A stretch of DNA of 35,523 nucleotides from Planctomyces sp. SH-PL62 (GTDB lineage: Bacteria > Planctomycetota > Planctomycetia > Planctomycetales > Planctomycetaceae): positions 1 to 35,523 of the forward strand of contig CAMDEA010000085.1 of NCBI GenBank assembly GCA_945893045.1, written 5' to 3'. The notes beneath the pieces were generated by a model. The model saw only the letters and a program-made list of their open reading frames with translations, was not told the origin of the DNA and ran no database searches. The position numbers and the translations under genes were made by a program. Every line of letters begins with the position of its first letter. Position 1 is the first letter of the stretch. Shown one piece after another: positions 13,234 to 22,357 of the stretch.

Positions 13234-15540
13234 ATGCCAGTTCCCAATGAAATCATCCAAGAATTTTTGGTCGAGGCCCACGATGGTCTCGGCCGCTTGG
13301 ATCTGGAGTTGGTTGAGCTCGAGAAGGGGGAAGCGAAATCGGAAACTCTCGGCAGTGTGTTTCGCACGGTGCACTCGCTGAAAGGGAGCGCGGGGTTTCT
13401 CGGATTCCAGAAGTTGGAATCGTTGACGCACGTTGCGGAGAGCCTGTTGAGTCACTTGCGTGACGGCAAGTTGAAAGTCTCTGTCGAAATTGTCTCCGCG
13501 CTGCTGGCCACGATTGATGCCGTGCGTGAGATGCTGCGGTCGATCGAACTGGTTGGGCAAGATGGCGATCAGGTTCACACGGAGTTGATCGCGCGTCTGC
13601 GATCGTTGACGGCCAATGAACCGGTCACCGGCGGGCGGCCTGCGATGCTCGACGATCGTTCGCTTGATCTCGCCAACACACAATCCGTGCGGCTGGCCGC
13701 GCCGGAACCTCCCGTTCAGAAATCGCTGTCAGACTCGCAACCCGCATCCGATGCGAATGTCCGCGTGTCTGACTCCGGCAGTGAGATCGCGGCACCTCAA
13801 GCCGTCAGCTCGAAAGTGGCCGACAGCACGATCCGGCTGGGGGTCGAGCGTGTGGACAAGATGATGAATCTGGTGACGGAACTGGTCTTGTCCCGCAACC
13901 AGATCATGCAGCACACGCTGGTCCAAACGGACCCGACGCTGGCCGTGGCTTCTCGCAACTTGAATTTGATCACGTCCGAGCTGCAAGAGTCCGTGATGCG
14001 CATGCGGATGCAGCCCATCAGCAATGTGTGGGGCACCTTGCCGCGAGTCGTTCGCGACCTGTCTCTGGATTGCGGCAAGCGTGTGCGACTGGTGATGGAA
14101 GGGGCGGACACCGAGTTGGACAAGTCCGTGCTGGAGGCGATCAAAGATCCGCTGATGCACCTGGTGCGGAACGCGATCGACCACGGTCTCGAAACGCCGG
14201 AGGTACGGCAGTCGCGCGGCAAACCGGCCGAGGGCTGCCTGCGGTTACGGGCGTATCACGAGAGCGGACATATTCACATCGAGATCTCCGATGATGGTGC
14301 GGGCATCGACCGAGTGCGCCTCAAAAACAAAGCCCGTGAGAGTGGACTGCTCACGTCGGAGCAAGCGGAACGGCTCACGGACGAGTCCATCCTGTCGCTG
14401 ATCTTTCTGCAAGGAGTTTCCACACGCGATGCCGTGACGAACCTCTCCGGCCGGGGCGTCGGCATGGATGTGGTGAAGAGCAATGTGGAGCGCATCGGCG
14501 GCATGGTCGATATTCACAGCACGCTCGGAATCGGGACGACATTCAAGCTGCGCATCCCGCTGACGCTGGCGATCATTCACGCTCTGCTGGTGACCTGCGC
14601 CGGCGAACGCTACGCCATTCCGCAGACCAGCATGATTGAACTGATCCGGCTGCACGGCGACCGAGCACAGACCGGCATTGAGCGCATTCACGGCGTCCGA
14701 GTTCATCGTTATCGCGGCAAGCTGTTGCCGCTGGTATCGCTGACGCAGGTTCTCGGAGGCACGGAAGCAATCGGCGAATCGGTCAACATCGTGGTTCTGC
14801 AAGCGGACCAGCAGCAGTTTGGGTTGATCGTGGATCGGGTCAACGACACGCAAGAGATCGTAGTGAAGCCGCTCAATAAGTTGCTGCGTGGCATCTCTTC
14901 CTTGGCGGGAGCCACGATTCTCGGAGACGGGCATGTTGCGCTCATCCTCGATGTGACAGGACTGGCGGACCTGGCGTTGGGCGATGTGCGGCAACTGACG
15001 ACGGAAACTGCCACGGTCGAGTCCGAGTCCGAAGTCATTTCGCAGGACACGCAACAAGTGGTGCTCGTCAGCGGCCCGCGCGGCGAACGGTTTGCCGTGC
15101 CGCTGAGCGCAGTGACGCGGTTGGAAGAGTTTCCCGCGACGAAGATCGAATGGACGGGCACGCGGCCCGTGATGCAGTATCGCGATCAGATCTTGCCGCT
15201 GGTGGATGTGCTGGGGTTGTTGGATCGTAGCCCAGGCCCTTGTGGCCTGGATGATTCGCGCAATTCGGCGAATCACCCGACCCACAAAGGGTCGAACTAC
15301 AGGACGGATTCACTCCCGATCCAGGTCGTGGTCTGCACCGACGGGACGAACCGCGTTGGGCTGGTGGTCGGCCGGATTCTGGACATCGTGACCGATCCGC
15401 TGCTCGTGAGATCCAGCTCCGCACGCGAGCATGTGCTGTTCACGGCGGTAGTCCAACGACAGGTCACCGAGGTCTTGAATGTCGCTTCGCTGATTTCGGC
15501 CGCCGAAGCCGAGTTGGTCCGGCCAGGAGCGAAGACATGA
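13234..15540 (+). CDS. cheA: Chemotaxis histidine kinase CheA with two CheW-like domains
   Basis: A 768-residue CheA. The HPt domain carries the phosphorylatable His47 (RTVHSLKGSAGF). A linker of about 60 residues replaces a recognisable P2. The dimerisation helices (VDKMMNLVTELVLSRNQIM) follow, then the ATPase with N-box HLVRNAIDHGLE, DDGAGID and GRGVGMDVV. Two CheW-like (P5) domains follow, at about 440-590 and 605-765. The second P5 is interrupted at about 665-689 by an in-frame GTAG repeat. The product would autophosphorylate in receptor arrays and pass phosphate to CheY and CheB encoded downstream. The start ATG is preceded by GGGG. It overlaps cheW by four bases. Confidence 0.95.
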   Translation: MPVPNEIIQEFLVEAHDGLGRLDLELVELEKGEAKSETLGSVFRTVHSLKGSAGFLGFQKLESLTHVAESLLSHLRDGKLKVSVEIVSALLATIDAVREMLRSIELVGQDGDQVHTELIARLRSLTANEPVTGGRPAMLDDRSLDLANTQSVRLAAPEPPVQKSLSDSQPASDANVRVSDSGSEIAAPQAVSSKVADSTIRLGVERVDKMMNLVTELVLSRNQIMQHTLVQTDPTLAVASRNLNLITSELQESVMRMRMQPISNVWGTLPRVVRDLSLDCGKRVRLVMEGADTELDKSVLEAIKDPLMHLVRNAIDHGLETPEVRQSRGKPAEGCLRLRAYHESGHIHIEISDDGAGIDRVRLKNKARESGLLTSEQAERLTDESILSLIFLQGVSTRDAVTNLSGRGVGMDVVKSNVERIGGMVDIHSTLGIGTTFKLRIPLTLAIIHALLVTCAGERYAIPQTSMIELIRLHGDRAQTGIERIHGVRVHRYRGKLLPLVSLTQVLGGTEAIGESVNIVVLQADQQQFGLIVDRVNDTQEIVVKPLNKLLRGISSLAGATILGDGHVALILDVTGLADLALGDVRQLTTETATVESESEVISQDTQQVVLVSGPRGERFAVPLSAVTRLEEFPATKIEWTGTRPVMQYRDQILPLVDVLGLLDRSPGPCGLDDSRNSANHPTHKGSNYRTDSLPIQVVVCTDGTNRVGLVVGRILDIVTDPLLVRSSSAREHVLFTAVVQRQVTEVLNVASLISAAEAELVRPGAKT
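15227..15300. repeat. GTAG-type REP doublet inside cheA
   Basis: It runs from GTAG to CTAC. The left hairpin is CAGGCC-cttgt-GGCCTG; the right (reverse strand) is CGACCC-tttgt-GGGTCG, a set of compensated changes. The inner part GATTCGC/GCGAATC also pairs. It is translated in frame as part of the second CheW-like domain of CheA; here the TAG is out of frame, so reading continues. Confidence 0.9.
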
Positions 15541-15971
15541 CGACGAACACCGTCCAATTCTGCACGTTCACGCTCGACGGCCTGTGGTTCGGAGTCGCCG
15601 TGGATCGTGTGCAGGAGATCGTGCGGCACCTGCGTTTGACCCGCGTGCCGCTGGCACCGCCGGTGATTCGCGGGCTGATGAATCTGCGCGGTCAGATTGT
15701 GACGGCGATCGACCTGCGCCGACGATTGGAGTTCCCAGAGCGAGAGGCCAACAACCTTCCCATGAACGTGGTGATTCGCACGGAGGAGGGATTGGTCAGT
15801 TTGCTGGTGGATCAGATTGGCGATGTCGTCGTCGTGGAAACCGACACACGGGACGCACCGCCGCTGACGTTGACGGGAGCGGCTCGGGAGCTGATTCGCG
15901 GAGCGTATCAGTTACCGGATCGTCTCTTATTGGACCTCGACTTGGACCGCGCGCTGTTACTGGAAAAGTAG
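15537..15971 (+). CDS. cheW: Chemotaxis coupling protein CheW
   Basis: A 144-residue single-domain CheW that links receptors to CheA. Typical segments are FTLDGLWFGVAVDRVQEIVR, PVIRGLMNLRGQIVTAIDLR and SLLVDQIGDVV. The start overlaps the cheA stop (ATGA), with AGGAG seven bases upstream, indicating translational coupling. The stop TAG at 15969-15971 is part of the GTAG foot of a paired repeat, so the exact C-terminus (ALLLEK) may have been set by that insertion. Confidence 0.95.
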   Translation: MTTNTVQFCTFTLDGLWFGVAVDRVQEIVRHLRLTRVPLAPPVIRGLMNLRGQIVTAIDLRRRLEFPEREANNLPMNVVIRTEEGLVSLLVDQIGDVVVVETDTRDAPPLTLTGAARELIRGAYQLPDRLLLDLDLDRALLLEK

Positions 15972-16062
15972 GACGGGCACTCCTGCCCGTCGTTTGGTTC
16001 ACGTTATTCACACCCAGAGAAACATTCAGAAGAGAAACGACGGGCAAGAGTGTCCGTCCTAC
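15968..16062. repeat. GTAG-type REP doublet between cheW and mcp
   Basis: GTAG then ACGGGCA-ctcc-TGCCCGT on the left; the right arm is the inverted near-copy ending GTCCTAC with one stem mismatch. The spacer is about 50 bp. It supplies the cheW stop codon and ends 13 bases before the mcp ATG, so it occupies the region where an mcp ribosome-binding site would be expected. Confidence 0.88.
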
Positions 16063-16075
16063 GAAAGTCCACATC

Positions 16076-18100
16076 ATGCTTTGGAACATCGGCAAACGAG
16101 TCACGGTCAGCCACAAGCTGACGATCATCAGTCTGGCATTTTCATTCCCGATCGCGGTGCTGCTGTATTTCTACGTCAGCACAATCAACGCCAACATCCT
16201 GTTCGGCTCGCTGGAGGAAAAGGGGAACAAGTACCAGCGGCCGTTGGAGCAACTGCTCAACGACTTGGGGCGGCACCAACTGTTGACCATGCGTCAGAAG
16301 GACGGCCAGATGGGCCTCGAGGCGCAGTTGCAGAGCACGTCGAACGCGATCGACAAGGCGTTTGTGACGCTGGAATCGGTCGATCGGTTGGTGGGCACGG
16401 ATCTGCAATTCACCGACGCGGGGCTGGGAGGGAAACGGAATCGGCAGCACGCCACCGTCGCCAAAGTGAAGGCCAAATGGGAGGAGCTTCGCAAAGGGCT
16501 CGGCAAACTGGCGGCTGACGAGAGCGACAGACAGCACGCGGCGGTGGTCGCCGACGTCCGAGTCATGATTACGCACGCCGGCGATACCTCGAATCTGATC
16601 CTCGATCCGGATCTCGACAGCTACTACCTCATGGATTGCACGTTACTGGCGCTGCCGACCACTCAGGACCGCCTGACGTCGATCATCGCCAACGGGTATC
16701 GGACATTGAAAGAAGAGAAGCTCACGACGGAGCAGCGCATCCAACTGGCGGTGGACGCCAGCTTGCTGCGGCAAAGCGATCTGGATCGCGTCGTGGCCAG
16801 CACCAACACGGCGCTGGCGGAAGACGAAAATTTCTACGGAGTCAGCGACACGCTCAAAGTGAACGTCGAGCCGCTCCTGCGAAAATATGAGACCGAGACC
16901 AACGAGTTCCTCAAGCTGCTGGAGGCGGCGTCTCAATCCGAGACGAAGGCCACGACACCGGATGAACTCGTGACTGCGGGGATGCGAGCGCGCGAGGCGA
17001 GCTTCGTTCTGTGGGATGCGACGGTCTTGGAACTCGACCGATTGCTGGCGATCCGCCTGACGAAATATGAAATGGATCGGACTTGGGCGCTGTCGCTCAC
17101 CGCGGCGGCGCTGGCCGTGTCGCTGTTGATGGTCTTCTTCGTGGCTCGCAGCGTCACCGTTCCGATCCATCGCTGCATGGCCGGCATGCAAGCACTGGCG
17201 GGACGCGATCTGACGACGCACTTGCCAGCTTCCTGGAACGGCGAAATGGGACGGATGGCCGCGTCAGTCAATCAGGCCGTCAGCGGAGTCCGCGAAGCCA
17301 TCGACGGGATGCGCACCAACGCGGGAGTCCTCACACACGCATCGGAAGACATGACCGCAGCCAGTCATGTCATGAGCGCCAACGCCGAGGAAACCGCCAC
17401 GCAATCCAACGTCGTCGCCGCCGCTGCCGAGCAGGTCTCACGCAGCGTGCAAACCGTGGCCACCTCCTCCGAGGAGATGTCCACCAGCGTCCGCGAGGTC
17501 GCTCGCCAAGCCCATCAGGCGGCGCGCGTCGCGACCGATGGCGTGCAGATGGCGAACATCGCCAACGCCAGCATCGTCAAGCTGGGCGAAGGGAGCAAAA
17601 ACATCGGCAACGTGGTCAAGGTCATCACCTCGATCGCCGAGCAGACCAATCTCCTGGCGCTCAACGCGACGATCGAAGCGGCGCGGGCCGGTGAAGTCGG
17701 CAAAGGCTTCGCCGTCGTCGCCAACGAGGTCAAGGAACTCGCCAAGCAAACCTCACAAGCCACCGACGAAATCAGCCAGCGCATCGAAACCATCCAAAAC
17801 GATATCACCGCCACCGTGAAGACGATCGACGAAGTCAGCGGCGTCATCAAACAGATCAGCAGCATCCAGACGGCGATCGCCGGCGCGGTCGAACAGCAAA
17901 CCGTGACCACGCAGGAGATCGGCCGCAATCTGACCGAAGCGGCTCGCGGCACATCGGAGATCGCCCGCAACATCGCGGGAGTCGCCGAGGCCGCACGCAA
18001 CACGTCTGAAGGGGCTCACAAAACCGAACGCACGTCGAACGATCTGGCTCGAGCGGCCAAACAACTCAGCGAACTCGTGGCACATTTCAAGTGCGAATAA
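16076..18100 (+). CDS. Methyl-accepting chemotaxis protein, HAMP type
   Basis: A 674-residue inner-membrane receptor. TM1 lies at about residues 14-35, TM2 at about 337-358. The long periplasmic helical sensor contains NLILDPDLDSYYLMD, a motif common in helical-bundle chemoreceptor sensors; the ligand is unknown. A HAMP region follows (VPIHRCMAGMQALAGRDL), then coiled coil with the signalling hairpin tip EQTNLLALNATIEAARAGE and FAVVANEVKELAKQT. There is no C-terminal pentapeptide for CheR/CheB docking. A possible 5' extension reads through a repeat and was rejected; this ATG begins the charged leader before TM1. The product should signal through the adjacent cheA and cheW gene products. Confidence 0.93.
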   Translation: MLWNIGKRVTVSHKLTIISLAFSFPIAVLLYFYVSTINANILFGSLEEKGNKYQRPLEQLLNDLGRHQLLTMRQKDGQMGLEAQLQSTSNAIDKAFVTLESVDRLVGTDLQFTDAGLGGKRNRQHATVAKVKAKWEELRKGLGKLAADESDRQHAAVVADVRVMITHAGDTSNLILDPDLDSYYLMDCTLLALPTTQDRLTSIIANGYRTLKEEKLTTEQRIQLAVDASLLRQSDLDRVVASTNTALAEDENFYGVSDTLKVNVEPLLRKYETETNEFLKLLEAASQSETKATTPDELVTAGMRAREASFVLWDATVLELDRLLAIRLTKYEMDRTWALSLTAAALAVSLLMVFFVARSVTVPIHRCMAGMQALAGRDLTTHLPASWNGEMGRMAASVNQAVSGVREAIDGMRTNAGVLTHASEDMTAASHVMSANAEETATQSNVVAAAAEQVSRSVQTVATSSEEMSTSVREVARQAHQAARVATDGVQMANIANASIVKLGEGSKNIGNVVKVITSIAEQTNLLALNATIEAARAGEVGKGFAVVANEVKELAKQTSQATDEISQRIETIQNDITATVKTIDEVSGVIKQISSIQTAIAGAVEQQTVTTQEIGRNLTEAARGTSEIARNIAGVAEAARNTSEGAHKTERTSNDLARAAKQLSELVAHFKCE

Positions 18101-18110
18101 AGAACACGTC

Positions 18111-18210
18111 ACTAACCCGAAGCGTGAGCGACGGCGAACGCTTCACAACGCTCATTCGCGAAAACATCAGTCGTGTGAAGCGTCCGCCCTCGCTCACGCT
18201 TCGGGTTAGT
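18111..18210. repeat. CCCGAAGCG-type inverted repeat between the two mcp genes
   Basis: Arms of about 39 bp, starting ACTAACCCGAAGCGTGAGCG and ending CGCTTCGGGTTAGT, with a few mismatches and a spacer of about 20 bp. It fills nearly the whole 124-bp gap between co-directional genes and could lower read-through or stabilise the upstream message. Confidence 0.9.
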
Positions 18211-18224
18211 AAAAGGTCTCAACG

Positions 18225-19829
18225 ATGCCTCTTCTCAAACAACCGCAATCCATCTGGAGGGATCGCACCGTGACCAACATGGTGTTGCTCTTCGTGGTGG
18301 GAGCGGCGGTCGTCATGTATCAGCAATGGCGTTTTCAGTCGGACATGGTCAATTTCATGGCCGAGGAAGACGCGCAAGCCTACTCGGAAGCGCTCGCCAC
18401 GTTTCGAACGGTCTACACGGCGAACGTCGTCAACACGGCGAAGAAGCATGGGCTGGAAGTCACTCACGATTTCGATCAGAAGGAGAACGCGATTCCGTTG
18501 CCCGCCACGCTGACGAAGATCCTCGCCCAACAAATCGGCGAACAAGGTTCGGGCATCAAGGCGAGTCTCTACAGCAAGTACCCCTTCCCGTTTCGCGGCC
18601 GAGTCGGTGAGTTCCCCGATGCCTTCGCGGAGGAAGCTTGGAGCGCTCTGGCACGCGACCCGAAGAAAGCCTTCCAACGAGAGGAAATCATCGACGGGGA
18701 ATTATTCCTCCGCTATGCGACTGCCGACCTGATGCGCAAGGCTTGCGTGGACTGTCACAACACGCATCCTGATTCTCCTAAAACCGACTGGCGCGAAGGG
18801 GACGTTCGCGGAGTGCTCGAAGTCAGCCTGCCTCTGGAACCGATCAAGGCTCAGCAACGCTCTGGCATCTGGCAACTGGCGACGATTCTGGGAGTCCTCG
18901 CGCTATTGGGAGGCTTGGGAGTTGTGCTGGCCGTCAGCCGCACGCGCAGCACGACCGAATTGGACATCCTGAATCGCAGTTCGCGCGAGCTGTCGGAACT
19001 CGTCAAGGGGGTCGAAGCTCAGACACCGAAACTGAGCAACTCGTCCGAAGAACTCAGCGCGGTGAGCCAACAGCTCAGCGCGAGTGCCGAAGAGACTTCC
19101 ACTCAAGCCAACTTGGTCGCGACGGCCGCCGACCAGATCAGCCGGCATGTGGACATGGTGGCCAGCTCCTGCCGCGAAATGGAGAACAATTCCAAGGATG
19201 TCGCGCGACAAGCCTCGGAAGCCGCCAGCGTCGCCACGGAAGGAGTCCGCATCACGTTCGCAACCAATACCTCCGTGGCCAAACTCGGCGAGAGCAGCGG
19301 CAGCATCGGAAGCGTGGTCAAGGCGATCGCTTCGATCGCTGAGCAAACCAATTTGCTGGCACTCAACGCGACGATCGAAGCCGCCCGCGCCGGCGAGGCA
19401 GGCAAGGGTTTCGCCGTGGTGGCCAACGAGGTCAAAGAACTCGCGAAGCAGACGGCGAAAGCCACCGAAGAAATCGGACAGCGCATCGGCATCATTCAAC
19501 AAGACATCTCCACCGCCGTCTCCACGATCGGCCAGGTGGGGACCATCATCAATCGGATCAGCGGTCTGCAAACGGGAATCGCTTCGGCGGTCGAAGAGCA
19601 AACCGCCGCCACACGAGATATCGGCCGCAACATCTCCGAGGCCGCTCAGGGTACTGCGGTGATCGCCCGCAACATCACCGGTGTGGCCGACGCGGCACGC
19701 AAAACATCGGAAGGGGCCGAGCGAACTTTGCGGGCTGCGGGGTCTACAGCACGCGCCGCCTCCGAACTGAATGCCCTCGTCCATCGCCGTCACGAGATCC
19801 CGCTCGATTCCGCTGGAAAGAGTGCCTAG
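18225..19829 (+). CDS. Chemoreceptor with c-type heme (DUF3365/Tll0287-like) sensor
   Basis: A 534-residue membrane receptor. TM1 is near residues 17-33. The periplasmic domain resembles DUF3365 (Tll0287-like heme-binding) and includes SLYSKYPFPFRGRVGEFPDAF and a CxxCH heme site (ACVDCHNTHPDS, Cys near residue 174). TM2 is near 213-235. No HAMP is visible: the sequence passes directly to coiled coil and the MCP signalling domain (EQTNLLALNATIEAARAGE). It probably senses redox state or a small gaseous ligand through covalent heme; this is inference from the family. Start ATG follows AAAGG at good spacing. Confidence 0.9.
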   Translation: MPLLKQPQSIWRDRTVTNMVLLFVVGAAVVMYQQWRFQSDMVNFMAEEDAQAYSEALATFRTVYTANVVNTAKKHGLEVTHDFDQKENAIPLPATLTKILAQQIGEQGSGIKASLYSKYPFPFRGRVGEFPDAFAEEAWSALARDPKKAFQREEIIDGELFLRYATADLMRKACVDCHNTHPDSPKTDWREGDVRGVLEVSLPLEPIKAQQRSGIWQLATILGVLALLGGLGVVLAVSRTRSTTELDILNRSSRELSELVKGVEAQTPKLSNSSEELSAVSQQLSASAEETSTQANLVATAADQISRHVDMVASSCREMENNSKDVARQASEAASVATEGVRITFATNTSVAKLGESSGSIGSVVKAIASIAEQTNLLALNATIEAARAGEAGKGFAVVANEVKELAKQTAKATEEIGQRIGIIQQDISTAVSTIGQVGTIINRISGLQTGIASAVEEQTAATRDIGRNISEAAQGTAVIARNITGVADAARKTSEGAERTLRAAGSTARAASELNALVHRRHEIPLDSAGKSA

Positions 19830-19846
19830 AGTGATCGTGTCGAGCG

Positions 19847-20007
19847 AATGTCCAAGGACCAAATCGCAATGTCCAATGAATGACCAAGGCCCAATTCCCA
19901 AGGCTCGATGAACCACTGACCTGATTTCTCGACACCACATTTGCGTGCCTCATTTGGGTTTGAGTATTCGGATTTCATTGGTCATTGGAACTTGGACATT
20001 GGGCATT
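19847..20007. repeat. Imperfect AATGTCCAAG inverted repeat upstream of cheB
   Basis: The gap between the second mcp and cheB holds several copies of AATGTCCAA- and GACCAAGG-like words on the left, with inverted counterparts on the right (TTGGTCATTGG, CTTGGACATTGGGCATT). It is decayed compared with the other elements. No separate promoter is evident. Confidence 0.7.
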
Positions 20008-20027
20008 CCACATCCAAAGGATCGTCC

Positions 20028-21107
20028 ATGGCGGAGGACAATCGGATTCGCGTGCTGATCGTGGACGACTCGGTCGTCGTGCGGCTCATGTTGCAGCAGT
20101 TGATTCACGAGGATCCGCTGCTGATGGTCGCTGGTGCCGAGGCATCCGGCCACGCGGCGTTGAACAAGTTGGATGCTCTCCGCCCGGACGTCGTGATTCT
20201 GGATGTCGAGATGCCCGGCATGAGCGGTGTGGAAACGGTCGCGGCCATTCGAACCCGTGCCCCTCGGCTTCCCGTCATCATGTTTAGCTCGTACACGGAG
20301 GATGGCGCGGCGGTGACGATTGAAGCTCTGTCGCGCGGCGCGTCGGACTTCGTGATGAAGCCGGCGCAAACCGCCAGCGCGGACGCGGCTGCGACTCTGG
20401 TCCGCGAGCAACTCCTCTCCAAGATCAAAGCGCTCGGCAAGGTTCGCCGACGACAAACCCCCATGCCAACCTTCGATGCCGAGGATTCCTCGTCGTCGTC
20501 ATGGATCATCTCTCCCAAACGATCTCCCATCGAAATCGTTTGTCTTGCCGCGTCAACCGGCGGACCAGAAGCTCTGGAGTTGGTGCTGACCGCCTTGCCT
20601 GCCAACTTCCCGGTTCCCCTCGCCATCGTGCAGCACATGCCGCCGTTTTTCACGAAGCAACTTGCCAGACGACTCGCGGAGAAGTGTGTCATTCGCGTGC
20701 GCGAAGCTCAGTCGGGCGAAACGCTGGAAGCGGGCACCGCACTGATCGCTCCGGGAGATTTCCATTTGCAGGTCCGGCGGCGCGATGCCCGCTGTTATGC
20801 GATCGCCAGTGCCGGTCCTCCGGAAAACTCCTGCCGTCCCGCCGCGGATGTGTTGTTCCGTTCGGCCGCCGAGGAGTTCGGCAATCAAGCACTCGCGGTG
20901 GTCCTCACCGGGATGGGCCAGGATGGCTTGAAAGGGTGCGAGGCCATCCGCAAGGCCGATGGTCGTGTCATCATTCAAGACGAGGCGACGAGCGTCATCT
21001 GGGGCATGGCTGGATCCGTCGCGCGCGCCGGACTCGCCGCAAAGGAATTGCCGATCAACAGAATTGCCGCGGAGATCATGCGCCGCGTTCATGAGGGGCG
21101 ATTATGA
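20028..21107 (+). CDS. cheB: Chemotaxis response regulator methylesterase CheB
   Basis: A 359-residue protein. The N-terminal receiver (residues about 8-125) has the acidic VDDS, acceptor Asp in ILDVEMPGMSG, and Lys in VMKP. The C-terminal methylesterase/deamidase has the catalytic Ser in AASTGGP, His in QHMPPFF and Asp in GMGQDG. It removes methyl groups from receptors and opposes CheR. ATG 20028 follows AAGGA; an upstream open stretch in the same frame is only repeat sequence. It overlaps cheY by four bases. Confidence 0.95.
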   Translation: MAEDNRIRVLIVDDSVVVRLMLQQLIHEDPLLMVAGAEASGHAALNKLDALRPDVVILDVEMPGMSGVETVAAIRTRAPRLPVIMFSSYTEDGAAVTIEALSRGASDFVMKPAQTASADAAATLVREQLLSKIKALGKVRRRQTPMPTFDAEDSSSSSWIISPKRSPIEIVCLAASTGGPEALELVLTALPANFPVPLAIVQHMPPFFTKQLARRLAEKCVIRVREAQSGETLEAGTALIAPGDFHLQVRRRDARCYAIASAGPPENSCRPAADVLFRSAAEEFGNQALAVVLTGMGQDGLKGCEAIRKADGRVIIQDEATSVIWGMAGSVARAGLAAKELPINRIAAEIMRRVHEGRL

Positions 21108-21475
21108 AACGCATTTTGGTCGTCGATGACAACCGTGTCATTCGCCATGTCATCCGGCAGATGCTGGAGACCTGTGGATTTTCTGTCGAGGAAGCCGCGG
21201 ATGGCGTGCAGTGTCTGAATCATTGCCGCGAGCATGGCGTCCCCGATGGCATCGTGCTCGACGTCAACATGCCTGAGATGGACGGCATCACGTGCTTGCA
21301 GACCATGCGTGCGGACCCCGCATTTCGCGAGTGCGTGATCGTGATGTGTACGACTCAGGTGGAGATTCACCACATCGTGGCCGCGCTCTCCGCCGGCGCG
21401 AACGAGTATGTGATGAAGCCTTTCACCGAAGAAATCCTGCGCGACAAACTGCGGACTGTGGGGTTGCTCGCATGA
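21104..21475 (+). CDS. cheY: Single-domain response regulator CheY
   Basis: A 123-residue receiver. It has VDDN near the start, the phosphoacceptor Asp in IVLDVNMPEMDG, a Thr in the CTTQ segment at the beta4 end and Lys in VMKPF. As a stand-alone receiver it would carry the phosphate signal from CheA to an output machine not in this window. Its start overlaps the cheB stop as ATGA, with GAGGGG upstream, and its stop overlaps the cheR ATG. Confidence 0.93.
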   Translation: MKRILVVDDNRVIRHVIRQMLETCGFSVEEAADGVQCLNHCREHGVPDGIVLDVNMPEMDGITCLQTMRADPAFRECVIVMCTTQVEIHHIVAALSAGANEYVMKPFTEEILRDKLRTVGLLA

Positions 21476-22338
21476 GCGAACGGCCATCAACTCCGCCGAG
21501 CTACTCGTCTGACACGACAATTTCCGCCCCGGACTACGAATTCGTGCGGACGTTGTTGCGGAAGGAGATCGGCTTTGACCTGGGCCTCGACCGGCAGTAC
21601 CTCGTGGTCAACCGGCTGATTCCGATCGCGGCGATGTTCGAGTGCCGCGACATCAGCCACTTGATCGACCGGGTCCGCCAGTCTCAGGATCGCCGTTTGA
21701 TCGAAGCGCTCGCCGAAGGCATGACCATCAACGAGACCAGCTTCTTTCGCGGCAGCCAAAAGCTGTTCGACAACCTCGCTCAAATCGCGATCCCCGCGCT
21801 ACTACGTGCGAGATCGTCAAACCGACGCCTGCGAATTTGGAGCGGTGCCTGCGCGACCGGCCAGGAACCCTATTCGATCCTCATCACGTTGCTCGAACAG
21901 TGCCCACAGCTTCGCGATTGGAACCTCGAAATCGTTGCGACGGACATCTCGGAACGCGCGCTCGAACAGGCTCGCAGCGGAGTCTTCAATCAATTCGAAG
22001 TCCAACGCGGCCTGCCGATTCAAATGCTGCCGAAGTATTTCACCAAGACCGGCGATCGCTGGCAGATTGCCGACACGCTCCGCCGTCGCGTCACGTTTCA
22101 ACGCCACAACTTGCTGGACTCGTTCCTGCGTCTCGCGCCGCCGCTGGACATCGTCTTTCTGCGCAACGTGCTGATCTACTTTGAACTGTCGACCAAAACC
22201 GAACTGTTCCAGCGACTTCGGCAGTGCATGGCCCCCGACGGAATCCTTGTCCTTGGCGAAACGGAATCCACTCTCGGTATCACGACCGACTTCCGATTGA
22301 ACGACGCTTGCCGCGATTTTTACCAACCCGCGATCTGA
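21472..22338 (+). CDS. cheR: Chemoreceptor glutamate methyltransferase CheR
   Basis: A 288-residue SAM-dependent methyltransferase that methylates receptor glutamates. Evidence: an N-terminal helical domain (YEFVRTLLRKEIGFDLG), TINETSFFRGSQ, the SAM-binding WSGACATGQEPYSI, ATDISERALEQA, FLRNVLIYF and GETES near the end. Coupled to cheY by an ATGA overlap, it ends the chemosensory cluster. Downstream is a nested inverted repeat shared with the converging pnp gene. Confidence 0.96.
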   Translation: MSERPSTPPSYSSDTTISAPDYEFVRTLLRKEIGFDLGLDRQYLVVNRLIPIAAMFECRDISHLIDRVRQSQDRRLIEALAEGMTINETSFFRGSQKLFDNLAQIAIPALLRARSSNRRLRIWSGACATGQEPYSILITLLEQCPQLRDWNLEIVATDISERALEQARSGVFNQFEVQRGLPIQMLPKYFTKTGDRWQIADTLRRRVTFQRHNLLDSFLRLAPPLDIVFLRNVLIYFELSTKTELFQRLRQCMAPDGILVLGETESTLGITTDFRLNDACRDFYQPAI

Positions 22339-22357
22339 TGGAATCTGGCGGACCACC

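Noticed and set aside
15584..16075. Upstream extension of the first mcp frame
   Set aside because: It overlaps cheW in another frame and then reads through a repeat; the TM1 leader begins at the ATG at 16076.
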